Positions 52,699 to 62,006 of a stretch of DNA of 64,000 nt are shown here, in pieces. The stretch spans positions 1 to 64,000 of the forward strand of contig DATJPY010000022.1 of the NCBI GenBank assembly GCA_035506135.1, written 5' to 3'. The translations under genes and the position numbers were made by a program. This DNA comes from DATJPY01 sp035506135 (lineage in GTDB: Bacteria; Myxococcota_A; UBA9160; PR03). The notes under the pieces were generated by a model. That model saw only the letters and a program-made list of their open reading frames with translations. It ran no database searches and was not told the origin of the DNA. Numbering within the stretch: the stretch's first letter is position 1; every line of letters begins with the position of its first letter.

Positions 52699-54174
52699 TC
52701 AGCCGGCGGGATGCCCGACGGACTTGACCTCGGTGTACTGGTCGAATCCGGCGTAGCCGTTCTGGCGACCGACGCCGCTCGCCTTGTAGCCGCCGAACGG
52801 CACGTCGGCCCCGTACGGTGCCGTGGCGTTGACGCCGATGAAGCCCGCGCGCAGGCGGCGCGCAACGGCGAGGGCGCGATCGAGCGAGCCCGACATCACG
52901 TTGCCCGCTAGCCCGTAGACGCTGTCGTTGGCGATCCGGATCGCGTCCTCCTCGTTCTCGAACGGAATGACGGCGAGGACCGGACCGAAGATCTCCTCCT
53001 GCGCGATCGTCATGCGGTTGTCGACGTCGACGAACAGCGTCGGCCGGACCCAGAAGCCCTTGTCGCGCCCGGCCGGCGGATCGGTGCCACCGACGAGCAG
53101 CTTGGCGCCCTCGTCGATTCCCTTCTGGACGTAGCCGAGCACGCGCGCGCGCTGCCTGGCCGAGATCACCGGGCCGCACAGCGTGCCGGGCTCCTGCGGA
53201 TCGCCGGGCTGGATGGATGCGTACATCGCCTTCAGGATCTGCACGCCCTCGTCGTAGCGCGACCGCGGGAGGAGCAGCCGCGTCGGAACGGCGCAGCCCT
53301 GACCCGCGTGCATGCAGGGTGCGACGCCGATCGCGCAGGATCGCGCCAGCTCGGCGTCCTCCAGCACGATGGTGGCCGACTTCCCGCCGAGCTCGAGGAA
53401 CAGGCGCTTCATCGTCGCCGCGCCCTTCTCCATGATCCGCCTCCCGACGGCGGTCGAGCCGGTGAAGGAGATCATGTCGACCTTCGGCGAGAGCGTGAGC
53501 TCCTCCCCGACGAGGTGGTCGGACGCGGTGACGACGTTGACCACGCCGGACGGGATGTCGGTGCGCTCGGCGACGAGGCGCCCGAGGCGCGTCGCGTTGA
53601 AGGGCGTGTCGGGGGCGGGCTTCAAGACCACCGTGTTCCCGGTGGCGAGCGCCTGGCCCAGCTTGTGGATCGTGACCTCGAAGGGAAAGTTCCACGGCAC
53701 GATCGCGCCGACCACGCCCACCGGCTCGCGCCAGACCTTCCGGGTGGTGACCTGCCCGGTGAGCTCGACCATGGCGTCGCCGAGATTCGTCTCCCAGGGA
53801 TACTCGTCGATCAGCCGGGCGGGGTAGCGGAGCGCGCTCTTGAGCGGCGCGTCGAGCTGCGGCCCGTGCGTCACCATGCGGGGACAGCCGGCCTCGAGGA
53901 TCAGCTCCTCGCGGAGCGCCTCCTTCTCCGCCTCGAGCGCCTCCTGGAGCTGCTCGAGGCAGCGCTTGCGGAGGCTGCGGTCGGTCGACCAGCCGGTCTC
54001 GTCGAAGGCGCGGCGCGCGGCGTCGATCGCGCGGTGCATGTCCGCCTTCGACGCGTCCGCGACCTCCCCCAGCACCTCCTCGGTGGCCGGGTTCAGGTTC
54101 GCGAAGGTGCCGGCCTCGCCGCCGACGAGCTTGCCGTCGATCAGCATCCGCGACTCGAAGCGGACGTCAGCCAT
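52699..54174 (-). CDS. NAD(P)-dependent aldehyde dehydrogenase
   Basis: A 491-residue aldehyde dehydrogenase. The catalytic Cys294 is in HAGQGCAVPTR, the general base Glu261 in LELGGKSA, and the nucleotide loop FTGSTAVG is seen at 238-245. PWNFPFEV and GGYKASGVGRQNG are also typical. It would convert an aldehyde made by the P450s into an acid. ATG 54174 was chosen over GTG 54183: it has GGGAGTG upstream and overlaps the SDR stop by eight bases. Confidence 0.95.
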   Translation of the reverse strand: MADVRFESRMLIDGKLVGGEAGTFANLNPATEEVLGEVADASKADMHRAIDAARRAFDETGWSTDRSLRKRCLEQLQEALEAEKEALREELILEAGCPRMVTHGPQLDAPLKSALRYPARLIDEYPWETNLGDAMVELTGQVTTRKVWREPVGVVGAIVPWNFPFEVTIHKLGQALATGNTVVLKPAPDTPFNATRLGRLVAERTDIPSGVVNVVTASDHLVGEELTLSPKVDMISFTGSTAVGRRIMEKGAATMKRLFLELGGKSATIVLEDAELARSCAIGVAPCMHAGQGCAVPTRLLLPRSRYDEGVQILKAMYASIQPGDPQEPGTLCGPVISARQRARVLGYVQKGIDEGAKLLVGGTDPPAGRDKGFWVRPTLFVDVDNRMTIAQEEIFGPVLAVIPFENEEDAIRIANDSVYGLAGNVMSGSLDRALAVARRLRAGFIGVNATAPYGADVPFGGYKASGVGRQNGYAGFDQYTEVKSVGHPAG

Positions 54175-55051
54175 GCGGATCACTCCCGAGTGCGCCGTGA
54201 CGCGGGAGGCTCATCGCCCGCGCCACCAGGTGGTGAAGGAGACCGGCAGGCAGGACACGGCTGCCGGCCAGCAGCATGCGGGCGTCGACGCCCACCGCGT
54301 GTCGGGCGAACGGAGCCCGCTCGTCGAGCGCCCGGGCGAGCGCCGGAGCGAAGCGCTCCGGCGGGTTCGCGAGCAGGCGGATCATCGAGCGGCCCGTGCG
54401 TTCGATCCCCGCGTAGTGCCCGGCGTAGGGTCCGTTCAGATCGCCGTGATGCGGGGTCTGCTCGGTGAGGATGTCCGTCTGGAAGGCTCCGGACACCAGG
54501 ATCGTGACGCCCAGGCCGAAGGGCGCGACCTCCTCGGCCAGCGCCTCGGCCCATCGCTCGAGAGCCGCCTTCGAGGCCGAGTAGGCGCTGATCGACGGCA
54601 TGCCGCGCACGCCGCCCTGGCTCGAGATGACGACGATCCGCCCGCACCCGGCCGCCCGCATGGAGGGGAGCAGTGCCTTCGTGAGTCGCACCGGACCGAA
54701 GAGGTTCGTGCGAAAGATCCGCTCCCACACCTCGAACGGCATCTCCTCGACGCATCCCACCGCGGCGATCCCGGCATTGTGCACGAGCGCATCGGGCGCA
54801 CCGACCGCGCCCTCGATCGCCTTCGCGGCCGCGGTGATCGACGTCGGATCGTCGAGGTCGAGTCGCACTCCGATCAGGCGTGGATCCCCGACGGCAGCAC
54901 CGGTGCCCGCCCGCAGGCGTTCGAGTCCCACGTCGGGCGAGCGCATCGCTCCAACGACGCGCCATCCGCGCTCGTACAGGTGGACGGCGGATGCGAGGCC
55001 GAGTCCGCGCGACGCCCCGGTGATGACGACGCTTCTCGGCTCACGCGTCAT
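54167..55051 (-). CDS. short-chain dehydrogenase/reductase
   Basis: A 294-residue SDR. VVITGASRGLGLASAV at the N-terminus, HNAGIAAVG, VVISSQGGVRG and YSASKAALE are the standard motifs, and GAMRSPDV after strand two suggests NADPH. The C-terminal extension after PFGLGVTILVSGAFQTDI is long, as in 17beta-HSD type 1/retinol-dehydrogenase-like SDRs. ATG 55051 overlaps the AveC-like stop by 11 bases. It likely acts on a hydroxyl/keto group of the pathway substrate. Confidence 0.85.
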   Translation of the reverse strand: MTREPRSVVITGASRGLGLASAVHLYERGWRVVGAMRSPDVGLERLRAGTGAAVGDPRLIGVRLDLDDPTSITAAAKAIEGAVGAPDALVHNAGIAAVGCVEEMPFEVWERIFRTNLFGPVRLTKALLPSMRAAGCGRIVVISSQGGVRGMPSISAYSASKAALERWAEALAEEVAPFGLGVTILVSGAFQTDILTEQTPHHGDLNGPYAGHYAGIERTGRSMIRLLANPPERFAPALARALDERAPFARHAVGVDARMLLAGSRVLPAGLLHHLVARAMSLPRHGALGSDPHG

Positions 55052-56150
55052 GGGGTCTGCAACGCGCATCCGGCTTCGCCGGGTTCTCGGTCGGACGCCC
55101 GTTCGGCTGCGCGGTCATCCAGCCGTTCCAGTGCCCACCGAAGTAGGGCCCGGGCTGCCCCTCGCTCTCGTAGAAGCCCTGCGGGTCGTAGACCTTGGCC
55201 TCGGGGAACGGATACGGGCAGGCGACGGCGGTCGCGAGCCTCGCCGCGCGGATGGCGCCGAAGCCCGCGCCGTAGAAGAAGTACGCGACGTTCAGGATGC
55301 CGGCCATCACCAGGAACGTGGCGAGTGCCGGGCGCGTGCGGAGCCAGGGCAGCCGCCTGGCCAGCTTCTCGGCCTGCGTGCGTCCGGTGTCGTCCCGATA
55401 GCAGAGGACGCCGGCGGGAATCATCACGACGGTGACGAGCGCGGACTCCCAGATCAGCGGGAACTGGAAGGTGGTCCCCGCGAAGACCGAGCCCCACGGC
55501 ATCACCTGCGAGTAGATGTAGAGCCCCGTGCGAACGAGGAAGATCTCCAGGGCCGCGTCGATGACGAATCCGGTGACGAGGATCAGCGCCGCGAGACTCA
55601 GGAGCGGCCGGCGCCACAGGAACGAGTCGGCGGACGCGCGCGCCCGGAGGCGGCGCAGGAGCCAGGTGCTCGCGAAGAACGGGGCGAGGAAGTAGAAGGT
55701 CGAGTACCCGACCACGATGAAAGGCTCGACCGTCGGCGAGAGCCGCACCAGCGGCCAGTCCTCGGGGAAGTGCCAGAGCTGCGGGTTATAGACCGCGTAG
55801 GGCGCCCAGTTCATGATCGGGTCCTGCCAGACGATCGCCGTCGACGCGAGGACCATGAGGACGTAGGGATGGCCGGGCTGCCTCCGCCACGCGCGCACGC
55901 ACGCCACGACGAGGATCGACATCATGATCACGGTCCCGACCTGATGGATGGTGAGCCAGTCGACCGGTGCCCGCAGGAACTCGACGGGACGCGGGACTCC
56001 CGTGACCTCCGGATTGGCGATGCGCGGCGAGACGGCGCCCATGCGCGCGTGATGGGCGACGAACCCGATGACCGCGACGGCGAGGACGATCCACGCCGCA
56101 GCCGCGAGCGACCGCTTCGGTGCCTCGGACGGGATCGTCTGTACGGTCAT
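55041..56150 (-). CDS. AveC-like (spirocyclase-type) integral membrane protein
   Basis: A 369-residue membrane protein with about seven helices. IVWQDPIMNWAPYAVYNPQL, WPLVRLSPTVEPFIVVGYST and LEIFLVRTGLYIYSQ, with a soluble C-terminus, fit the AveC-like family. AveC acts in avermectin spiroketal formation, but most homologues (common in mycobacteria) are uncharacterised. Its place inside a P450/SDR operon suggests a membrane-associated reaction on a lipophilic, perhaps spiro or polycyclic, intermediate. It starts three bases after the binding-protein gene, so the two are tightly linked. Confidence 0.65.
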   Translation of the reverse strand: MTVQTIPSEAPKRSLAAAAWIVLAVAVIGFVAHHARMGAVSPRIANPEVTGVPRPVEFLRAPVDWLTIHQVGTVIMMSILVVACVRAWRRQPGHPYVLMVLASTAIVWQDPIMNWAPYAVYNPQLWHFPEDWPLVRLSPTVEPFIVVGYSTFYFLAPFFASTWLLRRLRARASADSFLWRRPLLSLAALILVTGFVIDAALEIFLVRTGLYIYSQVMPWGSVFAGTTFQFPLIWESALVTVVMIPAGVLCYRDDTGRTQAEKLARRLPWLRTRPALATFLVMAGILNVAYFFYGAGFGAIRAARLATAVACPYPFPEAKVYDPQGFYESEGQPGPYFGGHWNGWMTAQPNGRPTENPAKPDARCRPHDA

Positions 56151-56153
56151 CGG

Positions 56154-57269
56154 TCAGACCTCCCCGAAGCGAGCGACGCGATGCGTGTGGATACCGTCTG
56201 GATCGAGTCGCCGCGCCACGAGGTAGCCGGCGCCCATCCAGGCGCGGCGCGTCCACTTCCCGAACGACACGCGGGTTCCCGGCGCGCCCGTCGCCGCAGG
56301 GAGCATCTTCACCCGCTCGAGCGCCTCCTTCACGCCGCGCGGACAGAGCGGATGCGAATCGGCGAAGGCGCGGAGGAGCACCGTGGCGATGTCGCGGTTC
56401 ACCACCGGCGCGCAGTACTGCGGGCGCCGCCCGTACGCGGCCTCGTACTGGTCGAGGAAGCCCTGGCCGACGGGATTGTCCTCGTCGTACTGGTCGATCC
56501 CGGTCCATCCGAGGAACGCCTTCCAGAGCACCGGATTGATCCATGCGTTCTCGAACGCGGTGCTCGTGTAGCGGGGCGGATCCCAGCCGAGCGCCTCCAG
56601 CACCGAGTTGACGTGCAGGATCCCGAAGCCGAAGCCGCAGTGGACGAGCGCGCTCGGCTTTGCCTCGCGCACCCGCTCGACCGCCGCGCGGACGTCCTGC
56701 GCCGTCTGCGCGATGCGCTCCTCGGCCACGATGCGGATGTCCGAGCCGCGACACGCGTGCTGGAAGCTCCGCAGGTAGGTCTCGCCGATCAGCGACTGCT
56801 CGATCAGGACGCCGACCTGCTCGTGGCCGTCCTTCGCCAGGAGGTCGACCCAGAAGATCGGCTCCTCCGTCAGCGAGCCCATCGGAAACGCGAACGTCCA
56901 CTCGCCCAGCCAGTCCTCGGAGCCGGTCACGCTGACCGCCGGAACGCGGAAGCGCTGCTCGATGGCCTCGCGCGTCGGGACCGCGTTGTCGGTGATGCTC
57001 GGGCCGAAGACGACGAGGCAGCCCTCGTCGACCAGCTCGCCGTAGGCGTCGATCACGGCCTTGACGGTTCCCTTCGGGAGACCCTCGACCTCGCGGAACA
57101 CGATCTCCACGCGGCGGTCGATGATCTTCCGCTTCAAGCCCTCCTCGAACACGAGCTCGAACGAGCGGGTCAGGTCGGCCCTCATCTCCTGCGGGTAGAA
57201 CGCGGGGAGCTTGAAGTCGAAGAGGTAGCCGAGCTTGATGGGCTGCGCGGCGCTCTCGTAGGACGTCAT
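56154..57269 (-). CDS. periplasmic-binding-type receptor protein without signal peptide
   Basis: A 371-residue type 1 periplasmic-binding fold protein of the branched-chain amino acid (LivJ/AmiC-like) group. IKLGYLFDFKLPAF, VVFGPSITDNAVPT, VGVLIEQSLIGETYLRS and FLDQYEAAYGRRPQY are the lobes' signatures. It has no signal peptide or lipobox; the start MTSYESAAQPIKLGYLF runs straight into strand one. No ABC permease or ATPase gene is near. It is therefore probably a cytoplasmic ligand-binding protein, perhaps a sensor or substrate carrier. I found no in-frame upstream start that would add a leader. Confidence 0.8.
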   Translation of the reverse strand: MTSYESAAQPIKLGYLFDFKLPAFYPQEMRADLTRSFELVFEEGLKRKIIDRRVEIVFREVEGLPKGTVKAVIDAYGELVDEGCLVVFGPSITDNAVPTREAIEQRFRVPAVSVTGSEDWLGEWTFAFPMGSLTEEPIFWVDLLAKDGHEQVGVLIEQSLIGETYLRSFQHACRGSDIRIVAEERIAQTAQDVRAAVERVREAKPSALVHCGFGFGILHVNSVLEALGWDPPRYTSTAFENAWINPVLWKAFLGWTGIDQYDEDNPVGQGFLDQYEAAYGRRPQYCAPVVNRDIATVLLRAFADSHPLCPRGVKEALERVKMLPAATGAPGTRVSFGKWTRRAWMGAGYLVARRLDPDGIHTHRVARFGEV

Positions 57270-57294
57270 GTCACCTCTCCGTGTCGTCCGACCC

Positions 57295-58134
57295 TCAAGG
57301 CTTCCACTGCGTGCGGCCCATCAGCAGGTCGACGAGCGCCTTGCCGGCCGCCCAGGATCCCGTGGAGGACGACATCACGTGGCCTGCGTCGACGAGCAGG
57401 TTCACGCCGCTGATTCCGCTCGCCGCGTCGCCGTTGAGGAACAGCATGACGTCGCCCATCTGCTCGGCCGTCAGGTGCGGGAGGCCGGTGGCGTCTCGGT
57501 AGTCCTGCCCGAAGGAGAGCCACACGGCGGCGTTGGCCTGGGCGAGCGGGGTGACGGTGGGGCCCGGACAGATGGCGTTGATGCGCACACCCCTGGCGAT
57601 GAACGGGTACGCCTGGCGCGCGACGTAGGCGTTGATCGCCTGCTTGCTGAAGAGATAGTTGTTCGTGCCCTCGTGCGCATCGATCCAGGCGGCGGCCGAC
57701 TCGTAGTCGGGTGTCGCCAGGAACTCGAGCAGGGTCGGCAGGTTCCCCTCCCACCCGAGGCCGGCGACCGAGGAGATGAAGCACACAGCGGAGCCGCGGC
57801 GCAGCGTACCCTCGGCGAGCATCCGCTCGATCAGATGGCGATGCGCGATGAAGTTGACCCGCATCACTCCGGGCCCGTCGGCGATGCCGGCCGCGGAGAA
57901 GATCGCGTCGATGGGCCTGCCGACCTGGTCGATGGCGGCGTCCACGGCGGCGCGATCCTTCAGATCCACCTTGATCGCGTCGGCGACGGGATACTCGACC
58001 GCGGCGTGGTCCATGACGACGACCTCGGCGCCCAGCGCGGCCGCTCGCTTCGCGGCGGCGGCCCCCATGCCCGTGGCACCGCCCACCACGAGCGCGCGCT
58101 TGCCGTCGTATCGGAAGAGGTCGGTTCCAGTCAT
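57295..58134 (-). CDS. SDR, 3-alpha-HSD-like
   Basis: A 279-residue SDR. The cofactor motif is VVGGATGMGAAAA near the N-terminus, followed by VVMDHAAVEYP, VDLKDRAAVDAAID, FSAAGIADGPG, and a catalytic serine in CFISSVAGL. The YxxxK pair is YLFSK. The insert of about 25 residues between strand five and this motif is typical of 3alpha-hydroxysteroid dehydrogenase/carbonyl reductase-like SDRs. That supports a steroid- or terpenoid-type alcohol as substrate, but not proof. It lies 25 bases upstream of the binding-protein gene and 49 bases after the P450. Confidence 0.83.
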   Translation of the reverse strand: MTGTDLFRYDGKRALVVGGATGMGAAAAKRAAALGAEVVVMDHAAVEYPVADAIKVDLKDRAAVDAAIDQVGRPIDAIFSAAGIADGPGVMRVNFIAHRHLIERMLAEGTLRRGSAVCFISSVAGLGWEGNLPTLLEFLATPDYESAAAWIDAHEGTNNYLFSKQAINAYVARQAYPFIARGVRINAICPGPTVTPLAQANAAVWLSFGQDYRDATGLPHLTAEQMGDVMLFLNGDAASGISGVNLLVDAGHVMSSSTGSWAAGKALVDLLMGRTQWKP

Positions 58135-58183
58135 CGGGTCGCTCCTTTGGCGGATCTGGCGATGGCACCCGCGCCGACGCAGG

Positions 58184-59389
58184 TCATCGCGCTCCGCCGG
58201 TTCGAATCTGCAGCCTCGCCCACCCTCGCACGCTCGCCGTGTGCGCCTTGGCGGCGCCGTCGTAGTCGACCTCCCACGAGGGCCAGCGAGTGAGGAGCTC
58301 GTCGAGCGCGACGCGGCCCTCGAGTCGGGCGAGCGCGGCGCCGAGGCAGTAGTGCAGGCCGTAGCCGAAGCTCAGGTGCGCGCCGTCGTCGCGGCGGATG
58401 TCGAAGCGGTCGGCGTCCGGGAAGTGGCGCTCGTCGCGGTTGGCCGAGCCGTTCAGCAGCAGCATGATCGCGTCCTTCGGCACCGTTCGGCCGTGGACCT
58501 CCACGTCGGCGGCGACGTAGCGGCACTGGACGGGAGACGGCGCCTCGTAGCGCAGCACCTCTTCGATCGCGCGCGGGATCAGCGATCGATCGGCGACGAG
58601 GGCCCGGCGCTGCTCGGGGTGGTCCGAGAGGAGCTGGGCCGCGAAGCCGATGAGCCGGGTCGCCGTCTCGTTCCCGGCCCCGGCGATCATGTTCGTGTAG
58701 AGGATCACCTCGCTGCGCGTCAGGCGGCGGCGCTCCCCGTCCGCCTCGACCTCCGCGTGCAGCAGCTCCGTCATCAGATCGTTCGACGGGTGCTGCGCCC
58801 GCCAGTCGATGTAGTCGGCGATGAGCTGGCTGGGGTGGTCGACCGCGTTCGGGTCGAACTCGGCCGGCTTGCCGTCCCGGAGGAGGAGCTGCTCGTCCGT
58901 CTGCCTGCGAATCGCCTCCTGGTCCTGCTCGGGGATTCCGAGCAGGTAGCCGATCGTGCGCATGGGCACGAGCGCGGCGAAGTCGGCGATGACGTCGAAC
59001 CGGTCCGCGCCCATCAGCGGATCGAGCGCGCGGGCGCAGAACTCCCGGACCAGCGGCTCGATGGCGTTCATCCGCCTCGGCGTGAAGACGCGGGTCAGCA
59101 GGCTGCGGTGCAGATCGTGGATCGGGGGATCCTCGAACAGGATGATGCCGGGAGGCAGCTCGACGTTCGCCCGGATGATGTCGAGGGTCGTCCCGCGGCC
59201 CGACCGATAGGTGTCCCAGTCGGCCAGCGCCTGCTCGACGTCGTCCCAGCGGGAGAGCGCGTAGAACTCGTGCTTCGCGTTGAAGTAGAGGGGCGCCTCG
59301 TCCCGCATGCGCTTCCAGACGGGATAGGGATCGTCGTCGATCGCGGCGTCGTACGGGTCGTAGTAGAGAGGGCGATCGAACTCGATCAT
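58184..59389 (-). CDS. cytochrome P450
   Basis: A 401-residue bacterial P450. The I-helix motif AGAGNETA is at 236-243, ExxR is in IEEVLRYE, and the heme loop FGYGLHYCLG gives Cys348. The N-terminus begins directly with the soluble domain, MIEFDRPLYYDPYDA, and the protein is of full length. It is in tandem with a second P450 seven bases upstream, so the two are co-transcribed. They are from different subfamilies judging by the heme loops. It probably hydroxylates the operon's substrate. Confidence 0.95.
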   Translation of the reverse strand: MIEFDRPLYYDPYDAAIDDDPYPVWKRMRDEAPLYFNAKHEFYALSRWDDVEQALADWDTYRSGRGTTLDIIRANVELPPGIILFEDPPIHDLHRSLLTRVFTPRRMNAIEPLVREFCARALDPLMGADRFDVIADFAALVPMRTIGYLLGIPEQDQEAIRRQTDEQLLLRDGKPAEFDPNAVDHPSQLIADYIDWRAQHPSNDLMTELLHAEVEADGERRRLTRSEVILYTNMIAGAGNETATRLIGFAAQLLSDHPEQRRALVADRSLIPRAIEEVLRYEAPSPVQCRYVAADVEVHGRTVPKDAIMLLLNGSANRDERHFPDADRFDIRRDDGAHLSFGYGLHYCLGAALARLEGRVALDELLTRWPSWEVDYDGAAKAHTASVRGWARLQIRTGGAR

Positions 59390-59396
59390 GCTCGTC

Positions 59397-60644
59397 CTAG
59401 GCGCGGCGCCGGAAGCGCAGCGGCAGATCGTTCAGGCCGCGGATGATGAAGGTCGGCGTGTAGGACAGCGCGCTCGGATCCACGAGCCGGAGGTCGTCGA
59501 GCCGTGCGAGCAGGCGCTCCACGCTGATCCGCGACTCCGCGCGCGCGAGGCTGGCGCCGGGACAGAAGTGCTCGGCGTGGCCGAAGGCGATGTTGCGCCG
59601 CGCGTTCGAGCGCTTCGGATCGAAGCGGTCCGGATCCTCGAAGACGCGCGGGTCGCGGTTGGCGGCGCCGATCACCGCCATCACCATCGAGCCCTCGGGA
59701 ATGTCGACGCCGGCGAGCCTCGTGTCGCGCAGCGCCAGGCGGAAGGAGCCCTTGATCGGACCCTCGAGGCGCAGGCACTCCTCGATGAAGGTCGGGATCG
59801 CCTCGGGATCCCTCCGGAGCTGGTCGGCGAGGGGGGGCTGCTCGGCGAGGACCCGCATCGCCGCGCAGAGCAGCCGCGCGGTGGTCTCCTGTCCGGCCGC
59901 GAAGACGATGGCGGCGATGCGCACCACGTCCATCACGGCGGGCAGCTCGCCGTTCGGGAAGCGGACGTTGGCCAGCTTGCTCAGCACGTCCTCGCGCGGC
60001 TCCGCGCGACGCTCCTCGATGTAGCGGGTGAAGTAGGGATGCAGGTTCGCGAACACGGAGTCGCCGGCGTGCCGGCCCTTGGGGTCGCCGACGTTGCCCG
60101 CCTGGCCGCCGAGCCAGCCGCGGAACGTCTCGTGGTGCTCGCGCGGGACCCCGAGCAGGTCGGCGATCACGAGCAGCGTGAAGGGCCGCGCGTAGCCCGC
60201 GGAGAACTCCACCTCGCCGCGTCCGGCGAACTCGTCGATCAGCCCCTCGGCGAGGGTCCACATGAACTCCTCGTTCTCCTTGAGGCGGTTCGGCGTGAAG
60301 AGCTTGCCGACCAGCGCGCGATGCCGGGTGTGCTTGGGCGGATCGAGCGAGGTGAGCTGGTCTCCCATCGGGATCTCGCCGCGGCGGCGCTCGATCATGT
60401 CGGTGAGGCTCTCGCCTTCCGAGCGCGGAGGGAGCTTCACGAGCGGACCGAGGGGGCCCACGATCGCCGAGAAGCGATCGTGGTCCGCGTAGACCTCGAG
60501 GATCTCGTCGATGCTCGACAGCATGAAGACGCCGCGGTGCGGCTCGCGCCAGACCGGCCCGCGCTCCCGCAGCGCGGCGTAGTAGGGGAGCGGATCCTGG
60601 AGGATCCCGGGGTCGGTGAAGAAGTCCCGCTCGAGGACGTTCAT
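59397..60644 (-). CDS. cytochrome P450
   Basis: A 415-residue bacterial P450. The I-helix motif AGQETT is at 250-255, ExxR in IEECLRLE, and the heme loop FGHAEHFCPG has Cys361 followed by Pro-Gly instead of the usual Leu-Gly. Its ATG overlaps the amidohydrolase stop (ATGA at 60641-60644). It is complete, with no membrane anchor. The CPG variant occurs in some P450 families and does not imply loss of function. Confidence 0.94.
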   Translation of the reverse strand: MNVLERDFFTDPGILQDPLPYYAALRERGPVWREPHRGVFMLSSIDEILEVYADHDRFSAIVGPLGPLVKLPPRSEGESLTDMIERRRGEIPMGDQLTSLDPPKHTRHRALVGKLFTPNRLKENEEFMWTLAEGLIDEFAGRGEVEFSAGYARPFTLLVIADLLGVPREHHETFRGWLGGQAGNVGDPKGRHAGDSVFANLHPYFTRYIEERRAEPREDVLSKLANVRFPNGELPAVMDVVRIAAIVFAAGQETTARLLCAAMRVLAEQPPLADQLRRDPEAIPTFIEECLRLEGPIKGSFRLALRDTRLAGVDIPEGSMVMAVIGAANRDPRVFEDPDRFDPKRSNARRNIAFGHAEHFCPGASLARAESRISVERLLARLDDLRLVDPSALSYTPTFIIRGLNDLPLRFRRRA

Positions 60645-61984
60645 CCCGCGCCCCCGGGCTTGCTCTCGAACGGGGTCGAGAACGCGCCGGCCATCTGCTT
60701 GATGATGTCGCCGACCGTCGCGTAGCCCTTGGCGTAGTCGGACGGCGCCTTGCCGCCGGCGCCGACGATCGGCGCGAGGTCGACGTGCTTCGCCTGGGCG
60801 CGCAGCGCGGCGACCGTGCACTTCTCCTTCGGGATGTGCTTGAAGGGGTCGTACTGGAAGTGCCGCGTGGTGTTCTGCCAGGTCATCTTGTGGACGTCGG
60901 CGTCGGGCACGCCCGCGAGCGAGGCAAAGAGCGTCTCCGGAGCCTTCGGCCACGTCGAGTCGGAGTGCGGGTAGTCGCACTCCCAGGTGATGTTGTCGAT
61001 TCCGATCAGCTCGCGGTTGCGCACGCCGGCGGCGTCGTCGATGAAGCAGGTGATGATGTGCTCGCGGAAGACGTCGCTCGGCTTCTTGCCGTTCGGGAAG
61101 CCGTGCAGCGTCCAGCGATGGTGGTGGTCGTGCACGTAGTCGATGCGCTCGAGGAAGTACGGGATCCAGCCGATCCCGCCCTCCGAGAGCGCGATCTTGA
61201 GCGCCGGGAACTTGTTGAAGATCTCCGAGAACACGAGCTCGGTGGCGCAGTTGAAGAGCGTGATCGGCGTGCCCGCGATCATCACCTCGATCGGGGCGCC
61301 CGGATCCTGGAGATTCATGCGCGTGCCCGAGCCGATGTGGATGCAGACGACCGTCCCCTCGTCGGCGCACGCCTTCCAGAACGGATCCCAGTGCTCGCTG
61401 TGCAGGCTCGGACGGCCGAGCCCGCCCGGGTTGTCGGCGAACGTGACGGCGTGGCAGCCCTTGCGCGCGACGCGGTGCACCTCGCGCCCCATCTCCGCGG
61501 GATCCCAGATGGGCGGGATCGCGAGCGGGATGAAGCGGCCCGGATGCTTCCCGCACCATTCATCGATGTGCCAGTCGTTGTAGGCGCGCAGCATGGTGAT
61601 GGCGAGCTCGCCGTTGCCCGCGTCGGCCTGGCGGCCGAACAGCTCGCCGACGAAGCCCGGCACCGTCGGGAAGCAGAGCGAGCCGAGCACGCCGTTGGCG
61701 TTCATGTCCTCGACCCGCGCGTCGACGTTCCAGCAGCCGCGCCGCAACTGCGAGAGCGCCGTCGGCTCCATCCCGTACTCCTCGGGACGGCGGCCCGCCA
61801 CGGCGTTCAGGCCGACGTTGGGGATCTGCTGCCCCTCGAACACCCAGACGTCGCTCCCGTCCTGCTTGTGGAGCAGGCGGGGCGCGCGCGACTTCCACTT
61901 CGCGTCGAGGTGTCGCTCCCACATGTCGGGGGGCTCGCAGACGTGGTCGTCGACGCTCACCAGGATCATGTCGTCCATCTTCAT
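60641..61984 (-). CDS. amidohydrolase family 2 protein
   Basis: A 447-residue TIM-barrel metal protein. The N-terminal site is VSVDDHVCEPPDMW, the middle histidine is in VVCIHIGSGT, and the C-terminal Asp lies in TWECDYPHSDSTWP. This is the same branch as the protein at 11123-12316 but longer. It is found next to P450s and acyl-CoA dehydrogenases in many actinobacterial and deltaproteobacterial catabolic clusters; the reaction is unknown. ATG 61984 is preceded by GAGGAGG. It lies 22 bases behind the acyl-CoA dehydrogenase. Confidence 0.87.
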   Translation of the reverse strand: MKMDDMILVSVDDHVCEPPDMWERHLDAKWKSRAPRLLHKQDGSDVWVFEGQQIPNVGLNAVAGRRPEEYGMEPTALSQLRRGCWNVDARVEDMNANGVLGSLCFPTVPGFVGELFGRQADAGNGELAITMLRAYNDWHIDEWCGKHPGRFIPLAIPPIWDPAEMGREVHRVARKGCHAVTFADNPGGLGRPSLHSEHWDPFWKACADEGTVVCIHIGSGTRMNLQDPGAPIEVMIAGTPITLFNCATELVFSEIFNKFPALKIALSEGGIGWIPYFLERIDYVHDHHHRWTLHGFPNGKKPSDVFREHIITCFIDDAAGVRNRELIGIDNITWECDYPHSDSTWPKAPETLFASLAGVPDADVHKMTWQNTTRHFQYDPFKHIPKEKCTVAALRAQAKHVDLAPIVGAGGKAPSDYAKGYATVGDIIKQMAGAFSTPFESKPGGAG

Positions 61985-62006
61985 GACCGTCCTCCTCGAA
62001 TGCGGC

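Noticed and set aside
56154..57269. A complete ABC importer for the catabolic operon
   Set aside because: Only a binding-type protein is present. It lacks a signal peptide, and no permease or ATPase gene is visible in the window.
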